Shown piece by piece: positions 55,538 through 63,627 of a stretch of DNA of 64,000 bases (position 1 is its first letter; each line of letters begins with the position of its first letter). The notes under the pieces are model-generated. The model saw only the letters and a list, made by a program, of their open reading frames with translations. It did no database searches and had not been told where the DNA came from. Origin of the DNA: Hydrogenophaga sp. PBL-H3 (lineage in GTDB: Bacteria; Pseudomonadota; Gammaproteobacteria; Burkholderiales; Burkholderiaceae_C); the NCBI RefSeq assembly GCF_010104355.1, contig NZ_CP044972.1:4144001-4208000 (forward strand), in the 5' to 3' direction. The position numbers were made by a program, and so were the translations under genes.

Positions 55538-56803
55538 ATGAATGCTCTGGATGGTATCCGCATACTCGATTTGTCCCGCGTGCTCGCCGGCCCCTGGTGC
55601 ACGCAGACGCTGGCCGATCTGGGCGCCGATGTGGTGAAGGTCGAACGCCCGCCCGGCGACAACCACCCTGGGGGTGACGACACGCGCGGCTGGGGTCCGC
55701 CCTTCCTGCGCGGACGCGATGGGGCGGACACGGCCGAGGCCGCCTATTACCTGGGTGCCAACCGCAACAAGCGCTCCATCACCTGCGACATCGCCACGCC
55801 CGCGGGCCAGGCGCTGATCCGCGAACTCGCGGCCAAGGCCGATGTGTTCGTGGAGAACTACAAGGTCGGCGACATGGCGCGCTATGGGCTTGACTTCGAG
55901 AGTCTGCGTGCCATCAACCCCAAGCTGGTGTACTGCTCCATCACCGGCTTCGGCCAGACAGGCCCGTACAAGGATCGCGCGGGCTACGACTTCGCCATCC
56001 AGGCCATGGGCGGCCTCATGAGCGTGACCGGCGAGCGCGACGACCTGGCCGGCGGTGGCCCGCAGAAAGTGGGCGTGGCCGTGGCCGATCTGTTCACCGG
56101 CCTGTACGCCACGGTGGCCATCCAGGCCGCGCTGCGCCACGCCGAGCGCACGGGCGAGGGCCAGCACATCGACATGGCCCTGCTCGACACGCAGGTGGCC
56201 ATGCTGGCCAACCTGGGCGCCAACTACCTCGTGCGCGGTCGCGAAGACGGCAAGGTACCGGGCCGCGCAGGCAACGCCCATGCCAACATCGTTCCCTACC
56301 AGGTGTTCGAGGTGGCGCCCGATGCACAGGGCCAGGCGCAACACATCATCCTGGCGGTGGGCAACGACGGCCAGTTCGCCAAGTTCTGCGCCGTGGCGGG
56401 CCAGCCCGAGCTGGCGCTGGACCCAAGATATGCCCAGAACCAGAACCGCGTGCGCCACCGCGCCGAGCTGGTGCCACTGCTTGAAACCATCCTCAAGACC
56501 CGCAGCAAAGCCGACTGGCTCGCGGCGCTGGAAGCCGCCAAGGTGCCCTGCGGTCCGATCAACAACCTGGCCGAGGTGTTTGCCGACGAACACGTGGTGT
56601 CGCGTGGCATGGTGCAGCGCTGGTCGCACCCGCTGGCCGATCAGGTGGATCTGGTCGCCAGCCCGCTCAAACTGAGCGTCACCCCCGTGCGCAACGACCT
56701 TCCCCCACCGCTGCTCGGTCAGCACACCGCCGAGGTGCTGGGCGACTGGCTGGGCAGCACACCCGAGCAGCTGACCGAGCTGCAACGAAGCGGCGCGGTC
56801 TGA
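55538..56803 (+). CDS. Family III CoA-transferase (CaiB/BaiF)
   Basis: A 421-residue CoA-transferase. Conserved: LDLSRVLAGPWCTQTLADLG, DVVKVERPPGD, NRNKRSITCDI, GEGQHIDMALLDTQVA with catalytic-position D217, and the C-terminal region with VPCGPINNLAEVF. It moves CoA between carboxylic acids; relatives act on carnitine, formyl/oxalyl or succinyl-CoA. ATG 55538 was chosen from the family start, and ATG 55529 three codons earlier is possible. It is divergent from the lipoprotein gene. Confidence 0.92.
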   Translation: MNALDGIRILDLSRVLAGPWCTQTLADLGADVVKVERPPGDNHPGGDDTRGWGPPFLRGRDGADTAEAAYYLGANRNKRSITCDIATPAGQALIRELAAKADVFVENYKVGDMARYGLDFESLRAINPKLVYCSITGFGQTGPYKDRAGYDFAIQAMGGLMSVTGERDDLAGGGPQKVGVAVADLFTGLYATVAIQAALRHAERTGEGQHIDMALLDTQVAMLANLGANYLVRGREDGKVPGRAGNAHANIVPYQVFEVAPDAQGQAQHIILAVGNDGQFAKFCAVAGQPELALDPRYAQNQNRVRHRAELVPLLETILKTRSKADWLAALEAAKVPCGPINNLAEVFADEHVVSRGMVQRWSHPLADQVDLVASPLKLSVTPVRNDLPPPLLGQHTAEVLGDWLGSTPEQLTELQRSGAV

Positions 56804-56814
56804 GCCGAACCACC

Positions 56815-57228
56815 ATGGCCACCGCTGCGCCGAACCTGCCCACACCCGCCTCGTTGCGCGGCGCCGCCCAGGCCGCGGCCGCGCGCGGCGAGCCTCTGGT
56901 GGTCATGACCACGCTCAAAGGCTGCGTTTACTGCGAGTTGGTGCGCAACAACTACCTGGCGCCGATGCGCCGAGATGGCGAGCTGGTGGCGGTGCAGATC
57001 GACGTCCAGGACCGCCAGACCAACCTGCAGGGCTTTGCCGGCGACATGACCACGCCAGCCGATCAGGCCCGGGCCTGGAAGGCGCGCTTCACGCCCACGG
57101 TGATGTTCTTCGGCCCCGACGGCCAGGAACTCGCCGAGCGCCTGGTGGGTGTGGCCGTGCCCGACTTCTTCGGCGAGTACCTGAACGCGCGCCTGACCGA
57201 GGCGCGCAGTAAGCTCAAGAAAAACTGA
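56815..57228 (+). CDS. Thioredoxin-fold protein (CxxC)
   Basis: A 137-residue protein with C37-V-Y-C40 in TTLKGCVYCELVRNNYLAPM and the segment KARFTPTVMFFGPDG, as in SoxW/thioredoxin-like proteins. No clear signal peptide is seen, although the N-terminus is Ala-rich. It lies 11 bp after the CoA-transferase. It probably reduces or exchanges disulfides, partner unknown. Confidence 0.85.
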   Translation: MATAAPNLPTPASLRGAAQAAAARGEPLVVMTTLKGCVYCELVRNNYLAPMRRDGELVAVQIDVQDRQTNLQGFAGDMTTPADQARAWKARFTPTVMFFGPDGQELAERLVGVAVPDFFGEYLNARLTEARSKLKKN

Positions 57229-57249
57229 AGATGCAACGACAGCCGGCGC

Positions 57250-57951
57250 TCACTTCAGTGCACCGAACACCTTTTGCAGAATGGCACTGCCGGTGCCCAC
57301 CGGGTCCTGGCGAATCTTGCGCTCTTCCTCGCCGATGATGGTGTAGAGGCCGTCCAGCGACTTGCCGGTCACGTACTTCTGGATGTTGGCGTCTTCGGAT
57401 TTGACGAGACCGATGCCTGCGGCCTTGCCCGCCACCTTGTTGTACTGGTTGGCCAGGCCCACCTTTTCGGTGGCCTTGGTCACCACCGGCAGGAACTTCT
57501 CGCCCAGGGGCGTGCGGGTTTTTTCGGCAAAAAAGCGGGTCACGGAGTCGTCGCCGCCCCCCAGGATGTTCTTGGCATCGGTCACGCTCATGGACTTCAC
57601 CGCGCCGACCAGCAGGTCCTTGCCCATGGGCACGGCCGCTTCGGCCGCGCGGTTCATGCTGGTGACGAGTTCGTCGACCCGCTTGCCCTGGCCGGTCATT
57701 TTCAGCAGCTTGGACGCGTCTTCGAGAAATCCCGGCAAAGGAATCCGAACTTTCGGGTTGCCCAGGAATCCATCGGTCTTGCCCAGCAGCGCCACGGCCG
57801 CAAGAGCCCCCTTTTCCAGAGCCGCCTTGATGCCCTTGCTGGCGTCGCCTTCGGTGAGATCGCCCAACGACAAGGCTCGCGCCTGCTGATGGGCGGCCAG
57901 GATGAGAAGGCCGATGGCGGCGGTGGACTGGGTAAACTGGCGGCGCTGCAT
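57250..57951 (-). CDS. DUF4197 domain exported protein
   Basis: A 233-residue protein. A signal peptide with Arg-rich start (MQRRQFTQSTAAIGLLILAA) leads to the DUF4197 domain: GIKAALEKGALAAVALLGKT, ALNRAAE-like SMNRAAEAAVPMGK and SLDGLYTIIGEEERKIRQDP. Function of the family is unknown. ATG 57951 is well placed for the signal peptide. It is convergent with the thioredoxin gene and divergent from the TlpA gene. Confidence 0.9.
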   Translation of the reverse strand: MQRRQFTQSTAAIGLLILAAHQQARALSLGDLTEGDASKGIKAALEKGALAAVALLGKTDGFLGNPKVRIPLPGFLEDASKLLKMTGQGKRVDELVTSMNRAAEAAVPMGKDLLVGAVKSMSVTDAKNILGGGDDSVTRFFAEKTRTPLGEKFLPVVTKATEKVGLANQYNKVAGKAAGIGLVKSEDANIQKYVTGKSLDGLYTIIGEEERKIRQDPVGTGSAILQKVFGALK

Positions 57952-58020
57952 GCGGTGTCTCCTGAGATGCGGATGAACGAACGACGTGGGGCAATGTAGT
58001 CCCCGGGAAATGAAAACACA

Positions 58021-58545
58021 ATGACCGAACTTGATCGACCTGGCCTCTTGCGCCGCCGCGGCATGGCCGTGGTGGCTGCGCTGGGCGCTGCCGCCGTGAT
58101 GGGTCTGGCCGGCTGCGCCGGTGGCGAGGCCGCGCCCCAATCGACCTTCGTGCTGCTCGACGGCTCCAAGGCCACCACCGCCGACCTCAAAGGCAAGGTG
58201 ACCTTGGTGAATTTCTGGGCCACCACCTGCGTGTCGTGCGTGAAGGAAATGCCGCAGATCGTCGCCACCTGGAACAAGTACCAGGGTCAGGGCTTCGACA
58301 CCGTGGCCGTGGCCATGGAATACGACCCACCCAACTGGGTGCTCAATTTCGCGCAGAGCCGCCAGTTGCCGTTCAAGGTCGCGCTCGACAACACTGGCGA
58401 GATCGCCCAGCAATGGGGCGACGTCAAACTCACCCCCACCACCTACCTGGTGGACAAGCAGGGGCGCATCGTCAAACGGTTCGTGGGAGAGCCCGACTTC
58501 GCTGCCCTGCACCAGCTCATCGAAAAACTGCTGGCGCAAACCTGA
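58021..58545 (+). CDS. TlpA-family thiol-disulfide oxidoreductase, lipoprotein
   Basis: A 174-residue protein. The signal segment ends in the lipobox LAGC (C32), so it should be lipid-anchored. The thioredoxin fold has the active site C70-V-S-C73 in FWATTCVSCVKEMP and the cis-Pro region KLTPTTYLVDKQG. Proteins of this type reduce cysteines during cytochrome c maturation or copper-site assembly. Cytochrome c' lies next door, convergent across a shared terminator. Confidence 0.9.
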   Translation: MTELDRPGLLRRRGMAVVAALGAAAVMGLAGCAGGEAAPQSTFVLLDGSKATTADLKGKVTLVNFWATTCVSCVKEMPQIVATWNKYQGQGFDTVAVAMEYDPPNWVLNFAQSRQLPFKVALDNTGEIAQQWGDVKLTPTTYLVDKQGRIVKRFVGEPDFAALHQLIEKLLAQT

Positions 58546-58565
58546 GGCAATCCGTGCCCCACACA

Positions 58566-58599
58566 GCAAAAAGCCGGGACCCAGGTCCCGGCTTTTTGC
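58566..58599. terminator. Perfect bidirectional terminator (16-bp arms)
   Basis: The 16-bp arm GCAAAAAGCCGGGACC and its exact reverse complement flank a 2-nt CA centre. The A and T runs at the ends make it functional from both sides, for TlpA (plus) and cytochrome c' (minus). Confidence 0.92.
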
Positions 58600-58624
58600 A
58601 TTCCGGCTCACACCAGATGGGACG

Positions 58625-59077
58625 TCACTCTTTGCGGAAAGCGTCGTGACAGGCCTTGCAGGTCTGACCTGCGGCGCCGAAGGCGGTCTTCACCGCGTCC
58701 AGATTGCCCGTCTTGGCGGCTGCGCTCAGTTTGGTCGTCTCGGCTTGCAGTTTGCCGGCGCTTTCCTTGAACTTGGCCTGCTCGGTCCAGATCGCAGGCA
58801 GTGCGCGGGTGTCGCCCTTATCGGTGCCGGGGCCAAAGCCCTCCCACGGCAGCTTGCTCATGGTCTCGACGATGGCGGCGCTCTCGGCCGCCACCTTGGC
58901 GTCGAACGGCGCACGCCCGCTGGCCATGGCACCCAGGCGGCCGAAATGGCTGGCCATCACCGTGAAGGTCGCCTTGCGGTACTTGATCGCATCTTCAGGT
59001 TTCTGGAACTGGGCGAAAGCCGGGGCGGACAGGCCGGTGATTGCAACGGCCATGGCCAACGGGGCAAGAAATTTCAT
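58625..59077 (-). CDS. Cytochrome c'
   Basis: A 150-residue periplasmic four-helix-bundle cytochrome. It has a signal peptide (1-22), and the haem motif CKACH (C140, C143, H144) near the C-terminus, as in class II cytochromes. Cytochrome c' binds nitric oxide and protects against nitrosative stress. ATG 59077 follows AGGAG by 5 nt, and the GTG at 59083 was rejected. It is divergent from cytochrome b561, and the gap holds a 15-bp palindrome. Confidence 0.93.
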   Translation of the reverse strand: MKFLAPLAMAVAITGLSAPAFAQFQKPEDAIKYRKATFTVMASHFGRLGAMASGRAPFDAKVAAESAAIVETMSKLPWEGFGPGTDKGDTRALPAIWTEQAKFKESAGKLQAETTKLSAAAKTGNLDAVKTAFGAAGQTCKACHDAFRKE

Positions 59078-59161
59078 GAACACTCCTGAGCGTGGTTGAA
59101 TACTTGATACAAAAAACGTAGCACAACAGCTACCACCGCGTGAGTGTTCGACCCGGTATTA

Positions 59162-59176
59162 AGTTCCGCCGGAACT
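59162..59176. promoter_or_regulatory. Palindrome between cytochrome c' and b561 genes
   Basis: AGTTCCG-C-CGGAACT is a perfect 15-bp palindrome in the 148-bp divergent gap, 85 bp from one start and 50 bp from the other. It is a candidate operator for a shared dimeric regulator. Confidence 0.5.
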
Positions 59177-59225
59177 GTCTTGAAGTCTGCGGCTCCACTT
59201 CTCTTTGACTTTTCCACTGCCAACC

Positions 59226-59900
59226 ATGCAAACCATTCGCGTCTGGGACCTGCCCACCCGCCTGTTCCACTGGCTGCTCGCGGCCGCCGTCGTGGGCCTT
59301 GTCATCACAGCCAACATCGGCGGCAACTGGATGAACTGGCACTTGCGCCTGGGCTATGCGGTGCTGGCCCTGCTGTTGTTCCGCGTGGTTTGGGGTTTTG
59401 TGGGCGGTCATTGGTCGCGCTTCGGCAGTTTCCTGTTTGCGCCATCCACGGTCGTTTCGTACTTGCGTGGAAAGACCCAGCCCGAACACAGGGTGGGTCA
59501 CTCCCCCTTGGGTGCCCTGTCGGTGTTCGCCCTGCTGACGGTGCTGCTGGCCCAGGTGGGCACGGGGCTGATGAGCGACGACGAGATCGCCTTCTTCGGT
59601 CCCCTGGTGCGTTTCGTCTCCGGCGACACGGTGGCCCTGGCCACGGGTTACCACAAGAACGTCGGCAAGTTCATCGTGATCGGTCTGGTCGTCTTGCACG
59701 TCCTGGCCGTCTTCTTTTACAAGTGGGTGAAGAAGGACAACCTGATCCGTCCCATGGTGGTGGGCGACAAGCATGTGACCCGCGTCGCGAACGTTCCTGA
59801 AACCCGCGATTCGACCTCCACCCGCGCTCTGGCCCTGCTGGTGTTGGCCTTGTGTGGCGGCGCGGTGACGTGGCTGGTCCGGCAGGGCAATGCCTTCTGA
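59226..59900 (+). CDS. Cytochrome b561
   Basis: A 224-residue membrane cytochrome. The DLPTRLFHWLL start and later GYAVLALLLFRVVWGFVGG, HKNVGKFIVIGLVVLHVLAV carry the four haem-axial histidine positions of the bacterial b561 (YodB/Ni-Fe hydrogenase b-type) family. It passes electrons from quinol to a c-type cytochrome, here most plausibly cytochrome c' from the divergent gene. The hydrophobic C-terminus (ALALLVLALCGGAVTWLV) adds a fifth helix. Confidence 0.9.
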   Translation: MQTIRVWDLPTRLFHWLLAAAVVGLVITANIGGNWMNWHLRLGYAVLALLLFRVVWGFVGGHWSRFGSFLFAPSTVVSYLRGKTQPEHRVGHSPLGALSVFALLTVLLAQVGTGLMSDDEIAFFGPLVRFVSGDTVALATGYHKNVGKFIVIGLVVLHVLAVFFYKWVKKDNLIRPMVVGDKHVTRVANVPETRDSTSTRALALLVLALCGGAVTWLVRQGNAF

Positions 59901-59965
59901 AGTGCAGCGCCTGTCGTATAGTGAGCGCCCGGCCGATCTTTCGGCCCCGTCCGCATCTCCCTCGC

Positions 59966-60463
59966 ATGAAACCCTCCGAGACTGCCAGCGTCACGCTCAG
60001 GTTGGCCCAGTTTCCCGCCGACCTGTCGACGGTCAGGTCGCTGTTCCTGGACTACCAGGCCGACATGGGCATCGATCTGTGTTTTCAGGGCTTTGACGCC
60101 GAGCTGGCCGGCCTGCCCGGTGAATACGCACCACCGAACGGCTCCGTTTTTCTGGCCAGTGTGGACGACGAGCCCGCCGGCTGCTGTGCCTTTCGCGCCC
60201 TCACCAACACCGACCACCTCGACGCATGCGAAATGAAACGCCTGTTCGTGCGCCGCGCGTTCCGGGGCTTCGGCCTTGGCCGCTTGCTGGTCGAGCGGGT
60301 CCTGGGCGACGCGCGGCTCGCCGGCTACACCACCATGCTGCTGGACACGCTCAGCGACATGGAAACGGCGCGCGCCCTCTACCAGGAATCGGGCTTTGTG
60401 GAGGTCGCACCCTACTACCACAACCCCATTCCCGGCGCCCACTACCTGAAGGTCGATCTCTGA
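59966..60463 (+). CDS. GNAT family N-acetyltransferase
   Basis: A 165-residue GNAT fold protein. The acetyl-CoA loop is MKRLFVRRAFRGFGLGRLLV (R-x-x-G-x-G/A, about 90-110), followed by ALYQESGFVEVAPYYHNP typical of the C-terminal motif. The substrate (amino acid or small molecule) cannot be predicted. ATG 59966 is 65 bp after b561. A terminator follows. Confidence 0.9.
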   Translation: MKPSETASVTLRLAQFPADLSTVRSLFLDYQADMGIDLCFQGFDAELAGLPGEYAPPNGSVFLASVDDEPAGCCAFRALTNTDHLDACEMKRLFVRRAFRGFGLGRLLVERVLGDARLAGYTTMLLDTLSDMETARALYQESGFVEVAPYYHNPIPGAHYLKVDL

Positions 60464-60488
60464 ATCCGTAGCCAGGGCAGACACCATG

Positions 60489-60527
60489 AAAAAAGCCGCC
60501 GGTGTTGCCACCGCCGGCTTTTTTTTT
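60489..60527. terminator. Rho-independent terminator after the GNAT gene
   Basis: AAGCCGCCGGTG pairs with CACCGCCGGCTT (11 of 12 positions) around TTGC, followed by a run of nine T. It lies 26 bp after the GNAT stop and also faces the convergent peroxiredoxin. Confidence 0.88.
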
Positions 60528-60541
60528 GAGTCAGCCTGCGA

Positions 60542-61054
60542 TCAGACGCCGGCTTTGGCCTGGGCCAGCAGGGTGGCAGCGTCGCTCACTTCGAACTTGC
60601 CCGGACCTTCGACGTTCAGCGCCTTGACCACGCCGTCCTTGATCAACATCGAGTAGCGGTTGCTGCGCAGACCCATGCCGCGGCCGGTCAGGTCCAGCGT
60701 CAGACCGGTGGCCTTGGCAAAGTCGGCGCTGCCATCGGCCAGCATGCGCACCTTGTCGCCGGTCTTCTGATCGCGCGCCCAGGCACCCATCACGAAGGCG
60801 TCGTTCACACTCAGGCACCAGATCTCGTCCACGCCGGCAGCCTTGAAGTCAGCCGCGTGCTCGACAAAACCGGGCACGTGTTTGGCAGAGCAGGTCGGTG
60901 TGAACGCGCCGGGCAACGCGAACACAGCGATCGTCTTTCCGGCTGCTGCTTTTTGGGCATCCACGGCGTTGGGCCCGATGCTGCAACCGTTGCCTTCAAC
61001 CTCGCTGTACTCCATCAACGTTGCTGCGGGGATCTTTTCGCCAACCTGAATCAT
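60542..61054 (-). CDS. Peroxiredoxin (Prx5/AhpC-TSA type)
   Basis: A 170-residue peroxidase. The peroxidatic C55 lies in LPGAFTPTCSAKHVPGF, and the family segments GVDEIWCLSVNDAFVMGAWA and MGLRSNRYSMLIKDG are present. Members use glutathione/glutaredoxin to reduce H2O2 or organic peroxides. It lies downstream of rpsQ but separated by a terminator, so it is probably transcribed on its own. Confidence 0.93.
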   Translation of the reverse strand: MIQVGEKIPAATLMEYSEVEGNGCSIGPNAVDAQKAAAGKTIAVFALPGAFTPTCSAKHVPGFVEHAADFKAAGVDEIWCLSVNDAFVMGAWARDQKTGDKVRMLADGSADFAKATGLTLDLTGRGMGLRSNRYSMLIKDGVVKALNVEGPGKFEVSDAATLLAQAKAGV

Positions 61055-61124
61055 GCTGTGCTCCTCGTGGATTTGGGCCCTTGGGCCTTAGTGTGAGGGC
61101 TCAGGAATCGAGCCCGGAAAAAGA

Positions 61125-61153
61125 AAAAGCGACCGGCATTGTCGGTCGCTTTT
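61125..61153 (-). terminator. Terminator after rpsQ
   Basis: AAAAGCGACCG and CGGTCGCTTTT form an 11-bp stem around GCATTGT. On the minus strand it is followed by TTTTTC. It closes the ribosomal operon 32 bp after rpsQ. Confidence 0.88.
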
Positions 61154-61185
61154 CAGTTCGGCGCTGCAGGCAGCGCGAATCGCGC

Positions 61186-61455
61186 TTAAACCAGCTCGGC
61201 TTTTTGGACCAGGCGGGTGGCGACCCAGTTTTTCGTCTTCGACAGCGGGCGGCTCTCGGTGATCTCGATCGTATCGCCGGTCTTGTACTCGCCCTTTTCG
61301 TCATGGGCGTGGTACTTGCTCGACTTCGCCACGATCTTGTCGTAGAGCTCGTGCTTCACACGGCGCTCGACCAGAACCGTCACGGTCTTTGCGCGCTTGT
61401 CACTGACGACCTTGCCGATCAAGGTGCGCTTGAGGGATGTTTTAGCTTCCGTCAT
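61186..61455 (-). CDS. rpsQ: 30S ribosomal protein S17
   Basis: An 89-residue S17 with core [43 protein letters not shown] 61455 follows AAGGAG by 6 nt, so GTG 61461 was rejected. It is the last gene of this ribosomal set, directly followed by a terminator. Confidence 0.97.
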   Translation of the reverse strand: MTEAKTSLKRTLIGKVVSDKRAKTVTVLVERRVKHELYDKIVAKSSKYHAHDEKGEYKTGDTIEITESRPLSKTKNWVATRLVQKAELV

Positions 61456-61464
61456 GGTCACTCC

Positions 61465-61671
61465 TTATTTGGCAGAAGCCGCGTTGCGCTGCTTCTCGGC
61501 AAGAATGGTCTTGGCACGAGCGATGGCGCGGCGGGTGTCGCCCAGCACGGCGTTGTTGTTGAGTTGTTGCGTGGCTTTTTGCATGCGCAGACCGAAGTGG
61601 GCCTTTTGCAGCGATTTCACTTCGGCTTCGAGGCCGGCCACATCCTTTTGGCGCAGTTCAGCAGTTTTCAT
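61465..61671 (-). CDS. rpmC: 50S ribosomal protein L29
   Basis: A 68-residue two-helix protein ([34 protein letters not shown]) that lines the exit tunnel. Located between rplP and rpsQ in the standard order. Confidence 0.97.
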   Translation of the reverse strand: MKTAELRQKDVAGLEAEVKSLQKAHFGLRMQKATQQLNNNAVLGDTRRAIARAKTILAEKQRNAASAK

Positions 61672-61687
61672 CTTGTGTTCTCCTGAA

Positions 61688-62104
61688 TCACTGACCCAAC
61701 AAGCGCGTCACGAACGTGGTGCGCAGGGGAAGTTTGGCGGCGGCCAGCTGGAACGCCTCACGGGCCAGCTGTTCCGGCACGCCGACGATCTCGTACAGCA
61801 CCTTGCCGGGCTGGATCTCGGCCACGTAGTACTCCACCGAACCCTTGCCGTTGCCCATGCGGACTTCGGCAGGTTTCTGGGAGATCGGCTTGTCCGGGAA
61901 CACGCGGATCCAGATGCGGCCGCCACGTTTGACGTGACGGGAAATCGCGCGACGCGCGGCTTCGATCTGGCGGGCCGTCAGGCGACCGCGGTCGGTGGAC
62001 TTCAGACCGAAGTCACCAAACGCGACGGTGGCGCCGCTGGTGGCGACACCGGTATTGCGGCCTTTTTGTTCCTTGCGGAATTTGCGGCGAGCAGGTTGCA
62101 ACAT
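61688..62104 (-). CDS. rplP: 50S ribosomal protein L16
   Basis: A 138-residue L16 starting [19 protein letters not shown], with [20 protein letters not shown]. It binds near the A-site tRNA. It begins 2 bp after the S3 stop. Confidence 0.98.
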   Translation of the reverse strand: MLQPARRKFRKEQKGRNTGVATSGATVAFGDFGLKSTDRGRLTARQIEAARRAISRHVKRGGRIWIRVFPDKPISQKPAEVRMGNGKGSVEYYVAEIQPGKVLYEIVGVPEQLAREAFQLAAAKLPLRTTFVTRLLGQ

Positions 62105-62106
62105 GG

Positions 62107-62985
62107 TTATTCTCCTTTGCCGTCCGCAGCTGCAGATGCGGGCGCGGCGTCTTTGCGAACGCGCTTAACGGCGGGTTTGGTTTCGGTTCCGGTCGTGGCT
62201 TCGGCAGGCTTGTCGCTGCCATCGGCCGGAGCAGCGTTCGCACCGGGGCGACGAACCGCAGCGCGAGCAGGAGGACCTGCAGGACGCTCACGGCGCGGAC
62301 CACGTGGGCGGCGCTCTTCTTCAACACGGGGCTCGGCGGCCACGGGCGCATCGTTGCGGCCCAGGGTGTCGCCCTTGTAGACCCAGACCTTGACACCAAT
62401 GATGCCGTAGGTGGTCTTGGCTTCGGACGTACCGTAGTCGATGTCTGCACGCAGGGTGTGAAGTGGCACGCGACCTTCGCGGTACCACTCGCAACGGGCG
62501 ATCTCGATGCCGTTCAGGCGACCCGACGACATGATCTTGATGCCCTGTGCGCCCAGGCGCATCGCGTTCTGCATGGCGCGCTTCATGGCGCGGCGGAACA
62601 TGATGCGTTTTTCGAGCTGTTGCGTGATGCTGTCGGCGATCAGCTTGGCATCGATCTCGGGCTTGCGCACTTCTTCGATGTTGACCGCAACCGGCACGCC
62701 CAGCTTGGCGGCCAGTTCTTTCTTCAGCTTCTCGATGTCTTCGCCCTTCTTGCCGATCACCACGCCCGGACGTGCCGAGTAAATGGTGATGCGGGCGTTC
62801 TTGGCAGGACGCTCGATCACGACGCGCGAAACGGCGGCGTTCTTCAGCTTGCCCTTGAGGTACTCACGCACCTTGATGTCTTCGGCCAGCATGCCGGCGA
62901 AGTCACGGTTGCTCGCGTACCAGCGGCTGGCCCAGTTGCGCGAAACGGCGAGGCGGAACCCGGTGGGGTTGATTTTTTGTCCCAT
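62107..62985 (-). CDS. rpsC: 30S ribosomal protein S3 with C-terminal extension
   Basis: A 292-residue S3. The KH domain has [16 protein letters not shown]. The ordinary S3 core ends near residue 215 ([18 protein letters not shown]). A tail of about 75 residues rich in Arg/Pro/Ala follows, about 60 residues longer than E. coli S3; similar tails occur in related beta-proteobacteria. Confidence 0.97.
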   Translation of the reverse strand: MGQKINPTGFRLAVSRNWASRWYASNRDFAGMLAEDIKVREYLKGKLKNAAVSRVVIERPAKNARITIYSARPGVVIGKKGEDIEKLKKELAAKLGVPVAVNIEEVRKPEIDAKLIADSITQQLEKRIMFRRAMKRAMQNAMRLGAQGIKIMSSGRLNGIEIARCEWYREGRVPLHTLRADIDYGTSEAKTTYGIIGVKVWVYKGDTLGRNDAPVAAEPRVEEERRPRGPRRERPAGPPARAAVRRPGANAAPADGSDKPAEATTGTETKPAVKRVRKDAAPASAAADGKGE

Positions 62986-63000
62986 ATTCCTGTGACCTCT

Positions 63001-63330
63001 TCAGTTGCCAACCGTCACGTAGATGTGACACGTGGGTTTGCTGATGCGGTTGCCGCGGCCTTTGGCGCGGGCCGAGAAGCGCTTGAGCGTGGTGCCTTGC
63101 TCGACGTAGATGGTCGTGACCTTCAGTTCGTCGATATCGGCGCCGTCGTTGTGTTCAGCATTGGCGATGGCGGACTCAAGAGCTTTCTTGACGATGCCAG
63201 CGGCCTTCTTCTGCGTGAACGCCAGGATGTTGAGGGCCTGGTCGACTTTTTTGCCGCGAATCAGGTCGGCAACCAGTCGGCCTTTGTCGACCGAGAGGCG
63301 AACGCCTCGAACGATTGAACGGGTTTCCAT
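63001..63330 (-). CDS. rplV: 50S ribosomal protein L22
   Basis: A 109-residue L22 with [20 protein letters not shown] and the tunnel-lining hairpin near [20 protein letters not shown]. Standard position between rpsS and rpsC. Confidence 0.98.
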   Translation of the reverse strand: METRSIVRGVRLSVDKGRLVADLIRGKKVDQALNILAFTQKKAAGIVKKALESAIANAEHNDGADIDELKVTTIYVEQGTTLKRFSARAKGRGNRISKPTCHIYVTVGN

Positions 63331-63339
63331 GGTTGTTCC

Positions 63340-63615
63340 TTACTTCTTCGCTTTTTTGTCGGCCGGATGGCCTTTGAACGTGCGCGTCAGCGAAAACTCG
63401 CCGAGCTTGTGTCCAACCATCTGATCGGTGATGTACACGGGCACGTGCTGCTTGCCGTTGTGCACGGCAATGGTCAGGCCGATGAAATCGGGCAGGATCA
63501 TCGAGCGACGCGACCAGGTCTTGACGGGCTTTTTGTCCTTGGTGGACACGGCCTTTTCCACTTTGGCCATCAGGTGATGGTCAACGAAAGGGCCTTTTTT
63601 CAGTGAGCGAGTCAT
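63340..63615 (-). CDS. rpsS: 30S ribosomal protein S19
   Basis: A 91-residue S19 starting [20 protein letters not shown], with [20 protein letters not shown]. It lies between rplB and rplV. Confidence 0.98.
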   Translation of the reverse strand: MTRSLKKGPFVDHHLMAKVEKAVSTKDKKPVKTWSRRSMILPDFIGLTIAVHNGKQHVPVYITDQMVGHKLGEFSLTRTFKGHPADKKAKK

Positions 63616-63627
63616 GTTGTCAACCCT

